Source of the DNA: Trileptium ribeirensis
Lineage: Eukaryota; Nematoda; Enoplea; Enoplida; Thoracostomopsidae
Length of the DNA: 64,000 nucleotides
NCBI GenBank assembly: GCA_030248225.1
Contig: JASANE010011711.1
Span: forward strand, 36,552-100,551
Direction of reading: 5' to 3'
In this document: positions 10,312 through 20,066 of the stretch, one piece after another
Layout of the letters: each line of letters opens with the position of its first letter
How positions within the stretch are numbered: the first letter of the stretch is position 1
Notes under the pieces: generated by a model
Database searches by the model: none
Told to the model about the DNA's origin: nothing
Seen by the model: the letters and a program-made list of their open reading frames with translations, nothing else
Position numbers and translations under genes: made by a program

Positions 10312-13300
10312 GTTAGTGTTCTCAAACGACTTAATGCCACCGATACGATACGTGATGAACCTAGTAGAAGCACATTTTTATATTGATTGACTTAACGACT
10401 AGCGTTTAATACATGTCTAACTAAGACATAATACGTCTTCATATTATGAACTAATTTTTGTGATAAACGCATCTGTTCACCCAACAAGCTTCCATAAATT
10501 ATGTGGCAACGTTATTGGCCCAGTATTACCTTATGTGAAGGTTCCGTTTTGTATGCTGTTTTGACATCGTTGGTTTAGCAACACCGCTTAAATTATACAT
10601 GTTTATTATGCTGGTTCATATAAAGTCATTAATTTTTGACATAATAAACGATCATCAATGACATCCATGAATGTACATTTTAAATTTTTAAACTTGTTTT
10701 TGCGGGCACTAAATGCGCGTCTAAACTTAAAATGGCCCCGCTGACCATCCTATTTTGGTTTTTGTAAAAATTTTCAGCACCGAACACATTTTCTTGTCGG
10801 TCAGAAAATGCTACTTTTTGTGCGCGAATATTAAATCTAGTCGCGAACAGAATTTTGTCGGATTTGTAGTAGCAAGGGGTTGTTCGTAATTAATTAAGCA
10901 AGTAATTGATCAATAATATGACCGTCCCGTTTATGACATCACAGTTACATTAAATTTATTCGCGAACAGAGGCGAATCCTGTTTCGATGCTATGAAATGT
11001 TACGGAATAATTGTAATAACCCGAATGAGAACCTTTAAGTCTGCGCTAGCAGTGAATTGAATCGAATATACTATTTGTTCTGTAGCAATAGATGTGGATT
11101 TGACATCGGGAATTGCAAAATAGGATAGTTGGCGGGGTCACATTAAGTTTAGTCGCACAAAAATAATCTAGAACAAGCTATAAAACACATAATACGGTTA
11201 AACTCATAATGCCTGAATACAGTTAGTAAAATACTGTATAAATACAGCATAATGCCTGAATACAGTAAAAAATTGTATAAGGAACGCTTTTTTTCAGTTA
11301 AAATTCTGTGGAAAACTTTCTAACACAATGCTCTGCGATTGAAGTATTGTCATATTGTGCTCGCTAAAATTCAAGTAAACTTGTCGGAATTTTGGACAAC
11401 GAAAATTTGTCGGATTTGAATTCAGCGATTTTTATCTCGAATACCAAGAGCCTAACCATAGGATCCATTTACTTGTAACGTCACTATTGCTATGAATTTG
11501 TTCACGAACACTAAATAATCCATTTGCAAAATTGATAAGTATTAATGAACTAATTTTCCCCAAATTCAAAATTGCCAAAATTCTGTTCGAACGCAAGGGA
11601 TTTTGGCACTTGAATTTAGTTTTGGCCAATTTTCTGTTAACGAAAAACCGGACGAAATTCAGCAGTTTTTTCCGTAACAACGATTTGCAACTCAATATCG
11701 ACTATTACAAAATTTATTGATAGTACAATATCCACTATTACAAAATTATTACAGGTAATTATTGACATGATTGCATGACTGCGTGTTTAAAGAGATGGTC
11801 ACGCTGCATCCTCATTTACCCGCTGTATTCATTCAGTCATGTGGTTGCGTATTTTCAGGCGTGGAACCGCAATACTGAGTCTGGCAAAACCGTGTTTCTA
11901 TTCCGGCAAACGGCAAAAACCATGCGGAACCGCAATTCCAGTTAAAATTTTTGTTTAAAATACGCTGTACACACTATTACTCCAGTTGTAATCTATGTAC
12001 ATAACAAAATTTTTATGTGCATAGTGATCAATATCCTTTCACAAACTGACAAAATTTTACCTCAACAAATTGCACAGTAAAATCTAAGCAGGAAAAAAGA
12101 AATAGTTTAATGCATCTATAATAGGTATAATTTGCCTTCTTAAGGCTATGTTAACAAAATAACTGCAGTAAGATTGGTTGTTGCAGTTTTGTATTACCGA
12201 TTCAGAGAGCGGCGGCGTACCTTTAAATGGAACCTGTCCAACCAGATATGCGTTGAAGAAAATAACTTGGTTGCAATTATATACTTAAGCCGGTCTTTAG
12301 AACATGAACATGGCACCATAACAAGCAATTTGGTATTTTAACATCGCAACCATCGCTCAGTACTGTTAATGCATTGAAGTTAAATACATTCTCTGGAACG
12401 CAACAGGAACAATATTCTTGTTAATTATTTGTGTTTACTGTTAAATCTTTGGAGCGTTGTTGGATTGTCTCAGCTATTTTGGCACACATATCTGCTCGGA
12501 AAATGGAACCTAGGGATTTTGTTTTTCAGAATCTGATAAACTAACAATTTTAGTATTATTATATCATATAATATATTATATAGTATGTTCGGTAGCTCGA
12601 AATATGTTACCGAAATTGCCTACTATACGAAAAATTGTGCGGCATTTACATTCATGGTTGTGCTGTTTACTCAGCGATGCATAGTGAAGGCATTTTTTCG
12701 TGTTGGCTGCCGGGAAAACCCGAGACCTGTGAAGTGTTTACATATTTACCAAGGAGTAGAAAAAAATTAACGTAGAATTTTTTGCTTCTTCATACTCTTC
12801 AATTCCTGACGACACAATATGATGAAAACAACACATTAACAACAGCGTAACGGCTATTTTCATCCCATTTCAAATCCACAGTGTCTATTTTTTCTGTCAT
12901 TCGTTATATTGAAGATTTAATTGCTGTTCCAGCAAAAATGTGCAGTCTGTGATATCCGATAGAATCCCCAAGCCGACAATTTGTCAATTATTAAAATGCA
13001 GTTATACGGCTTGAAGCAGAGAATATTAATTTCGGCCATGTCTACGACAAAAAAATTAATTTTTTATGTTACCAGTATTGCATATATTTATGTTAAACCG
13101 TAGTCTAAACCTTAGATTAGTCTGTTAACCTATGAATAAATTTAGCTTATTTTTACGCCAATAGACTTAGCTTATGATTACTGCCCGAATGGAATGTAAA
13201 ATAATTTTAAATATACTTATTGCATCCCCTGTGTCAACATCGAAACGACGTAGGAAACCTGGTGGCCAATTTCCTGGCTATCCAGGACTATCTGGTAACT

Positions 13301-14108
13301 CGCCTTCGATCATAAAGGATCGCGATGCTTTTAGAAAAGAAAGTCGAAATGGCCAGTACCTTTCTGGAAATCGCAGATTTTCAATGAACATACTAGAGCC
13401 GACTTCAATTAATAACCATACTCTTGAAGAAATATCACGTAATAGTCAAATGAAAGATCCTACACGAGTGCCTAAGCGTCCTCGCATATTTATTGAAAAA
13501 AATATTTCAAAAGTTTTCTATACCAAGAGGGCCTAAAATTTTTCAAAAATATAGGTTGGATATTTCTGGAACTGATTAGTTGAGCTCAATCGAATGGTGC
13601 TAAAATTATTACGGTATTTTTAAAAATTAAAAAATTTCGGGCTGCGGGATCTGATCCTAGGAAAGAACATTTTGGTTGTTGGATACCACTATCCGTCTTA
13701 TGCTTGAAACTTACATCTCTACCCATAATTTAAATACTGTGATAACGGGAACTAAATTTCTAGACATTTTCACACTTGAACAAACTCATTGAAGTAACTT
13801 TTTTATTGCACCGCGGAGACTTCATATTCGGTCCAAATACTATAACAATTATCCATAAGAAGCTTATGTACCAAAAATGCTAGAAATTTGTTTTACGGTA
13901 GTGGTAAAAGGCAAAATACCGCATAATTGTTTTGCATATAACAAATGTTTGCATTAATCCTTCTTATATATGTATAACACAATTGCTTTGGACAGACTGC
14001 TTTGTTATTCGTCTGTTCGTTATGACACAGTTCATTATACATTAATTACAGACAAATTCCGTTGACGCATTTATGTTTTATTGTAGTGTTGATTTGTATT
14101 GATTTTAG
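10312..14108 (+). other. Candidate intron 2 (3.8 kb)
   Basis: AT-rich noncoding DNA between the GTTAGT donor and the GATTTTAG acceptor. It contains a partial copy of the following exon (listed separately at 13174-13536). Small frames at 11432-11720 lie opposite each other in AT-rich DNA and look spurious. I see no other element. Confidence 0.5.
13174..13536 (+). pseudogene. Partial exon duplicate inside intron 2
   Basis: From about 13216 to 13490 the DNA and protein match 14555-14825 in the last exon, sharing the motifs MSTSKRR/VSTSKRR, GQFPGYPGLSGN, ESRNGQ, LSGNRRFSMN and NHTLEE/NHTLDE. The frame is open for 120 codons from an ATG. Upstream, the homology ends without a clear splice acceptor at the boundary, and downstream it ends in AT-rich DNA. 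It is either a decaying tandem duplicate or an alternative exon. Conservation of the frame over the duplicated part is notable, but substitutions are already frequent. Confidence 0.65.
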
Positions 14109-15346
14109 GCGCACAGCGAGGCAACACTGTAACTCCTTATAGTTGTAATTCACCAACTGGGATTAGCAGCGAAGCAGAAGACGTGTCACATCTCGTAACA
14201 CATTTCAACGCCACGCTTAAGTCAACTTTGTCAGATTGCCAAGCTGCTAATGATGTCCCCAGTACATGCAAAACAACTCAGTCTCTCGAATCATCAAAAA
14301 AGACGAAACCCAGCAAAATTCCTGCGTCACACTACTTGAGTTATCGAAAAAACGCGAGGGCAAAGAAGAATGACCGAACTTTGTCTTCTCAGCAGGATCA
14401 GATTTGCAAAACGGCATTGGCTCAAACAAAATTTGAAAAAATTTTTGTACGAAACTTGGAAAAAGCTGAGAATCTATACAGCAAAGTTGTAGCTAAGCGA
14501 CAGCGCAAGTGCGATACAGACGATATTGGATCTTCATCACATTCGATACCGCTACTTATTGAATCCCCTATGTCAACATCGAAACGACGTAAGAAACCTA
14601 TTGGCCAATTTCCTGGCTATCCTGGCCTATCTGGTAACACGCCTTCGGTCACAGACCATGGTGTCGCTTTCACTAAAGAAAGTCGAAATGGCCAGTGTCT
14701 TTCTGGAAACCGAAGATTTTCGATGAACACACTAGAACCGAAATCAGTTACTAACCATACGCTTGACGAAATGTCACGTAATACTCATACGAAAGTTCCT
14801 TCACGGCTGTCTGAGCGTCCTCGCCTAAGTGCAAGTTTGCACCGCTTGCAGTCACTTCAACTGAGATCTTTGTTAGCAAAGCAGAATCGTCACGATCGTC
14901 GTTTTCAAGATATTGACTACTCGAATGCTCTGTCATGCGGTTTTGGTGCTCATCAACGTGTTACGACATTGACATATAGTAACAGAGCGGAAGGATGGTT
15001 TTCGGACGACGCAAATTCCCATCTCTATTCACCACAGCCGATTTCTTCAGTGCAAAATTATGACTCAGGTTGTGAAAACCAGATTCTGTGTAACTATGTG
15101 AAGGATTCGTTTACGCCATCTATCGAGCAGCAATCACGCTTTAACTGTAGACATCCGAGCAGTACATTGCTTGGGCAAGAAGATGCTCATATAAGGTATG
15201 AGTTCATGCAGACTTCTCAATTTCAGCAGCCACATGTTAACGCTACTAGCAGTTTCCCCGTGAACAATCCTGCTGACACATCCTGGCAACCAACACGAAG
15301 CTACGATGTTGTTTTATTCGATGATTATGCGTACGATTTGTTGTAG
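14109..15346 (+). CDS. Last exon of an unknown Ser/Thr- and Lys-rich protein
   Basis: The exon starts after TTTTAG at 14107-14108. Its first two bases complete the Gly codon begun by the G at 10311, so the reading frame continues exactly, and it ends at TAG 15344-15346. Joined with 7698-7857 and 9739-10311 the frame is 656 codons plus stop. The product is hydrophilic: a Lys/Arg-rich, probably helical region around 14330-14510, the FPGYPGLSGN region, an Arg/Leu-rich segment near 14820-14910, then a Ser/Gln-rich tail ending in an acidic-aromatic FDDYAYDLL. This composition suggests a nuclear or scaffold protein, but that is a guess; no family is recognised. AATAAA follows at 15425-15430. Confidence 0.65.
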
Positions 15347-15424
15347 ACAAGAGATACAATTATCACATGTAGGCCCTCACCGAGCGGTAATTCCTATTCG
15401 ATACCAGTTCAGCTAAACTAAAAT

Positions 15425-15430
15425 AATAAA
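15425..15430 (+). promoter_or_regulatory. Candidate polyadenylation signal AATAAA
   Basis: An exact AATAAA lies 79 bases after the stop codon of the spliced gene, a normal distance for a short 3' UTR. In AT-rich DNA this could arise by chance. Confidence 0.4.
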
Positions 15431-16208
15431 CATTGTATACCACATTGGATACATTGTAGTATACAGGTTGTACATGTTATAGTATTAGCATTTTCAATTT
15501 ATGTGGAAGAAAAATGTAGGTTTGGCCCCTCCTCCCTGGAAAAGGTTTGCGATGGTGCGTTGGGGATGAGCGCTGTTTTTATGTATATATGTATAGGTAT
15601 ATATTTGTAGAATACATATGTATATATCATAAACATTGATATGCATATATAAATACATACATAACATATATTCATGTAATTTTTTTGTTTTAGGATGTAT
15701 GCTCATACATTTGTGCATCTTACACCAATAACAATATGTATATATCCACGCATAAAAATAGCACAGATTACACATACAGGTAAACGACGATATATAGTAA
15801 CCTCGGGTATTGCCGTCATTCCAAGCCTAAACCTTGCTAATCACGTACTCTGTTGTTAAAGTTGGTCGCAAGATTTATCATCGTATTCGTGACGCCATTT
15901 CCTTTGAGCTCATATTTGTTTCTCTAGCTCAGTTTTTTGTTTAACAACAGCCAGTTTATTTTTTATGTTCATAGATGTGATAATAACATTAAGAAGATTC
16001 AAACATTTGCTAAAGATAGCTAAGGATAGCTAACTGAAACGGATCAAATAAAGAGTAATCTGTTGTTTGTTTTATGTCTATGTGTTGCTCTTTATATCGT
16101 AAAAAATTATTATTGGAGAATTTCTATATGTGATGATAGTAAATGTTGTGAACTATATAAATTTAGCTGTACTCGGGTATTGTCGTCACACTCATGGCTA
16201 ATGCCGTT
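15431..16208. other. Noncoding, TA-rich microsatellite-like
   Basis: AT-rich DNA with TATATGTATA-type runs near 15580-15680. The reading frame across it encodes Cys/Tyr/Ile/His-rich sequence typical of translated microsatellite. No gene recognised. Confidence 0.5.
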
Positions 16209-16290
16209 GTCACGGTACAATTTTTCCCCGGTATGATTTCTCCCCCCCCGGAAAAATTGTACCGGTATGATTTTCCCCCCGGAGAAAATA
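16209..16290. repeat. Fragment of the GTCACGGTA/ACCGGTA inverted-repeat element
   Basis: Begins GTCACGGTACAATTTTTCC and continues with alternating ACCGGTA and CCCCCCGG motifs. The same opening and internal words occur in the complete elements at 27701-27837 and 39795-39931; here the matching right terminus is not visible. Confidence 0.65.
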
Positions 16291-16637
16291 TTCTATCACA
16301 CAACAGTGTTTATGAAGTTAAATTTTGGCATAGACATATTTCTTATGAAAATGCGTGCATGTATTGAAGAACGGGTCAATTTTAACCGCTCAGCCAAACC
16401 ATGGAAGTCATGCTCAGAGAAACTCCGCCATAACATTTACATAAGAAACAAAGCATATTATCCGGAGCAACATGTTCTTTAAGTTTCTAGTCTATTAATT
16501 AAAAGTCAGAATTCACTTTTAATAAAAAACCTTTAAAACGGAAGTTCTGAAATAAATGAATTGCCTACAGCATGAGACATCCAATATTTTGCCCTTAATA
16601 AAGAGATATTTTCGCGCTGCACATAACATGTTCAACG
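16291..16637. other. Noncoding AT-rich spacer
   Basis: A 71-codon plus-strand frame (16267-16482) overlaps the preceding repeat and has no recognisable motif. Probably 3' flank or noncoding end of the minus-strand transposon that follows. Confidence 0.4.
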
Positions 16638-17053
16638 TTACTCACTGATTAATTGAAAGTTTGGATTTTCGATCGCTTCACAAGCTGAACCGGGAAATTC
16701 ACTCAAGACTCCTGAGCAGAAGCACTGGTATAGGTGTTTTCTAGCTGCTTGCTGGTCGTAAATACGTCTCGCAGGACATACTCCCATTGCCAGATCAACC
16801 ATATAGGCGATTGCAGAAACACCACAATCACTTGATCCCTTCTGCCATTGCACAGGCATAATTCTAATTGAATGGGGTCGTTTTCAATTAAATGCCAATA
16901 GACTCGACGCAATGCCTTTTTTAAATCTTCTTTGATGAATGGCAGCGCAATGCTTTTCCAGCGAGCTGTTTTGACGGCGTTTGTTGAAAGTTTACACACT
17001 TTCTGCAGCGGAGCGTCTGTTATGACCTTTGGTCTTTTGTGGAACTTTTTCAC
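16638..17053 (-). pseudogene. Ulp1/C48-type cysteine peptidase remnant of a transposon
   Basis: The frame at 16638-16859 contains WQKGSSDCGVSA, the Gln and catalytic Cys box of Ulp1/SENP (peptidase family C48), followed by an Ala/Met/Val-rich helix. The upstream piece (16703-17053) is in another frame, so at least one frameshift separates them. The catalytic His and Asp are not evident. It directly follows the integrase-like transposase on the same strand. Integrase plus C48 peptidase on one element is a combination known from transposon-derived genes, including some annotated as KRBA2-like and some Ginger-like DNA transposons. Family assignment is inference. Confidence 0.65.
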
Positions 17054-17076
17054 AAGACTAGTGGAGTAAGTGGAGC

Positions 17077-17970
17077 TTAAAGCTTTCCTTTTTTTCGGCG
17101 TCGACCGTGCACTATCTTCATTTTGTCTTGTGCTTTACTGGTATTCTCCATAGCTTCAGTTTCAAGGAACATTCTCGTCATAGTAGCCGAGTTGAGAACT
17201 GTCTCCGCGTTATCAGCTTGATCCATATTCGTGTTTTCGTCACTGCAAGTAAAATAGGCATCTCGCCCGTACATAAGCTCAAAAGGTTTCACCTTCATTG
17301 CTGCTTGCGGTGCGCAGCGGTAACAAAACAGAGCCTCCTTCAAGTAGTTGTCCCAATTTTTCTGATCATCATCACCGATCATTTTCAAGAGAGTACGTTG
17401 CAACGTCTGGTTGTATCTCTCAACCAACCCTTGAGATCGGGGGTGGTAGCTTGAGGACACCCTACGCTGTATCTTGTTTATGACGCACAGTTCGTCCAAC
17501 ACCTTGTTCACGAACTCTCTTGCTTGATCGGAAGACACAACAGCTGGAAATCTTTTATCGAGGAAAATATACAAAGCAGACGCTACCGTTAAGGCTGACT
17601 TGTCCGCTAAAAGAACGGCTTCTAGCCATTTGGAGAGAAGATCCGCAACGACCAGTATATACTTGTTTCCATTGAAAGATTCGGGCATTGACACCAAATC
17701 TATTTCAAGATGATGCTATACTGATTTAACCGGTAACGGATGCAGCGGCACATCGGTTTTCTGAAAGCCACGAGGATCAGTCTTCTGGCAGGTTTCACAG
17801 GACTGTATGTAATCGCTGACGTCTCTGTTGATGTCCCAAAAATAAGTCTCTTGAATGACTTCAAAAGTTCTGGTTCTCCCAAAATGTCCCCGGCTATCAT
17901 GAAAATCCTTTACGATCCTCATCCGGTCCGATGGTTTTGCGAAAATTTTAGTCTTATTTTTCACTGTCAC
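17077..17970 (-). pseudogene. Integrase/transposase (H2C2 + rve core), Ginger-like or gypsy-derived
   Basis: 17716-17970 carries the H2C2 zinc-binding motif (HDSRGH ... CETCQ). The catalytic core follows, with the first Asp in EIDLVSMPE just before 17697, the second in SSDQAREF and the Glu in GLVERYNQ, so the DDE triad is intact. A single in-frame TAG near 17720 separates zinc finger and core. No reverse transcriptase, protease or gag flanks it, and a C48 peptidase remnant lies downstream, which favours a cut-and-paste Ginger-type element over a gypsy pol fragment. Terminal inverted repeats were not identified. Confidence 0.78.
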
Positions 17971-17979
17971 AGTCAGTTG

Positions 17980-18299
17980 ATCCCCATTTATGCATCATTC
18001 ACAGAGAAGTGCGTGCACGAATTGCACACCGTAAGCTATTGCAGCGACCATGTTGTAATAAAACAATATTGTCATGGCATTATGTTATTGCAAACATAGC
18101 GCAATCAATTGCACAAGCTAAAATATTGCTGCTAGAAGATTGGCTTTTATTGCACGGTCAATAGCAGAAGAAAAAATATTGCCGCTACAAAATTATGGGC
18201 TTGTGTTGCACAGCCGCAGAACGGTAGAGTTATTGTCGTGTCAAAAGCAGCTAGTTTATATTGTAGCAACAATATAATTCTCACTGAGTTTGATAACGG
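17980..18299 (-). repeat. Interspersed repeat with TTGCAATA-type words (flank of minisatellite)
   Basis: Matches the reverse complement of 27161-27475 (and 39257-39570), including the words GCGCGTGCACGAATTGCACA-like, GCAGCAATATT and AGCAGCTAG. In all three places it lies beside the same minisatellite in the same relative order. The unit is thus repeat-flank plus minisatellite, moved together. Confidence 0.75.
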
Positions 18300-18610
18300 T
18301 ATCCACAGTTTGGTATTGGTGCCCCCCTCCAGTTTGATATTGGTGCCTCCTCCAATTTAATATTGGTGATCCCCTCCAGTTTGATATTGGCACCTCCTCA
18401 AGCTTGATATTGGTGCCCCCATCCAGTTTGATATTGGTGCCCCTCCAATAATTTGATACTGGTCTCCCCTCCTGTTTGACATTGGTGTCCCTTTCCAGTT
18501 TGATATTGGTGCCATATCCAGTTTGATATTGGTGCCCCCCCAGTTGTATGTTGGTGTCCCCTGCAGTTTGATATTGGTGCCGCCCTCCAATTTGACATTG
18601 GTCATAAAAT
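18300..18610 (-). repeat. About 23-bp minisatellite (minus orientation)
   Basis: Some thirteen diverged units of the form ATTGGTGCCCCCTCCAGTTT (reverse complement of AAACTGGAGGGGGCACCAAT) with small length variation. The frames through it (NIKLEG, ISNWRG and YQTGG repeats) are translated repeat and not evidence of a gene. Confidence 0.9.
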
Positions 18611-19649
18611 TACAAAACTACAATATCTTGCAAACTAATTATTACAGTTTCTATTTCCTGGAAATTTTTCACTTTTTACCACATATGCTCAATGACCGAG
18701 GCGCAGCCAGAGATGTGAGGGGGCCATAAATGTTGGAAATACTTAAGAACTGATAATTTTATCTAATTTTTGGTAATTTTCCGCCGCCGATTTCTGCCAA
18801 TTTTTACCTAAATTATACCTACTCCACCAATTTTTGTCTATTCTTTCTCAATAATTGAGAATATTTTTTCCGCGCGCCTTCGGCACGGCAGGATTGGGGC
18901 ATGTGCAGAGCTGAAATCATGCTACCCCCTGGATGATCAGCGTCGCCCTGAGGACCAGGTCCGAGCCTCATAAGCGATAATTCCACTCTCCGCCCATATC
19001 AGCATGTATGACTGTTTACCTCGGCTCGTCTACATTCTTTTCTCATAAAACATATTTGATTATTATGCACCTGGTTAAATTTCGGCGGACAAGAATATGT
19101 TTTCTAATTGGCAGTGTAACACTGCCTTGCCACATAGCGAAATGTTATTTTGACTGCATGACATCAATTGCCAGTTGCTTTGTTTGCTTAGAAACGTGCA
19201 CAAACATCACAGTGTGCTTACACTTTACAGTTGCACAGTTTGAGCGCCTGACACGGCAATTTATCGTAGTATAATGTATTTTGTTGAACGCGATGGAGGT
19301 AACTGTATATGGGTACACTCGCGTTAATATATGTATTTAGAACAAACTTTAAACTAAACATTTATTTGAAATCAAATATATGGGTTATAGGGTAATATTA
19401 TTATAAATTGGAGCTGGTGTAGGATGCGCTAAGTGTCCAACATCTTGTAAATTCCGACAGTTCGCGGTAGTTTTACAATTTATTGTATATATGCTCCTAT
19501 GAATTGATTCCGTCAACTATAAATGTAATAACCGGTGACGCAGCTGCATGGCGCAACTTCCTAACACCATGCCCATGCGACCCCGGCTATTGTAACCTCA
19601 AGGGTGGACCGTGAATACTAAATTTTAATCCTATTCTTGGTCAGACCCA
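18611..19649. other. Noncoding
   Basis: Mixed-composition DNA. An 88-codon plus-strand frame (19008-19274) starts at ATG but has no recognisable motif. Nothing else seen. Confidence 0.4.
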
Positions 19650-20062
19650 AGAAGCTACGCAGCTTAGCAGGCCGCAGGCGCGCTTCACGGTGTGTGTTCG
19701 GACCCCGCCCGAAGGGTTGCGCACGTGTCTAGTATCGGGTATGATTTCTGAGGTCCCCCAGGGAGGCTAGCACCGACACCTGCTCGCAGGTCATGGAGCC
19801 TAGCCGCTATTCCCTATCTTAAACTCATCGGAAGTTGTTTAGTTCGATTTCATGGTGATAAATGTTGGAATAAAACGTGAAAGTGTCCCTAGAAATTTGA
19901 AGCTCAGGTTGATTTACCTAGTTAAAATCGCGGTATGCTCCGTGTTAGAGCATTGACCTATGTGGCCCCCACAGGGTTCCGACGAGCCCTGAGCGTTTAA
20001 TGTCGGATTATCAATGGCGTGGCCTGCTCTTTTCAGTAAATTCTACGCGAGTGCACTGGCAC
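19650..20062 (-). repeat. Fragment of GC-rich LTR-like block (third copy)
   Basis: 19650-19825 shares CGCAGCTTAGCAGGC-like, CACGTGTCTA, GAGGTCCCCC and CTGCTC(G/A)CAGGT with 61960-62095 in the same orientation, and with 47000-47230 in the opposite orientation. It is more diverged than those two are from each other. The fragment is cut at 20063 by the left edge of the 12.1-kb duplication. Strand is given by analogy with the inward TATA box of the 62-64 kb arm. Confidence 0.65.
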
Positions 20063-20066
20063 CTTG

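Noticed and set aside
14099..14108. Gene start at 14099
   Set aside because: The codon there is TTG and lies in the intron just before the TTTTAG acceptor; the phase match with the upstream exon is a better explanation.
15494..15775. 93-codon Cys/Tyr-rich minus-strand ORF
   Set aside because: Translated TATATGTATA-type microsatellite.
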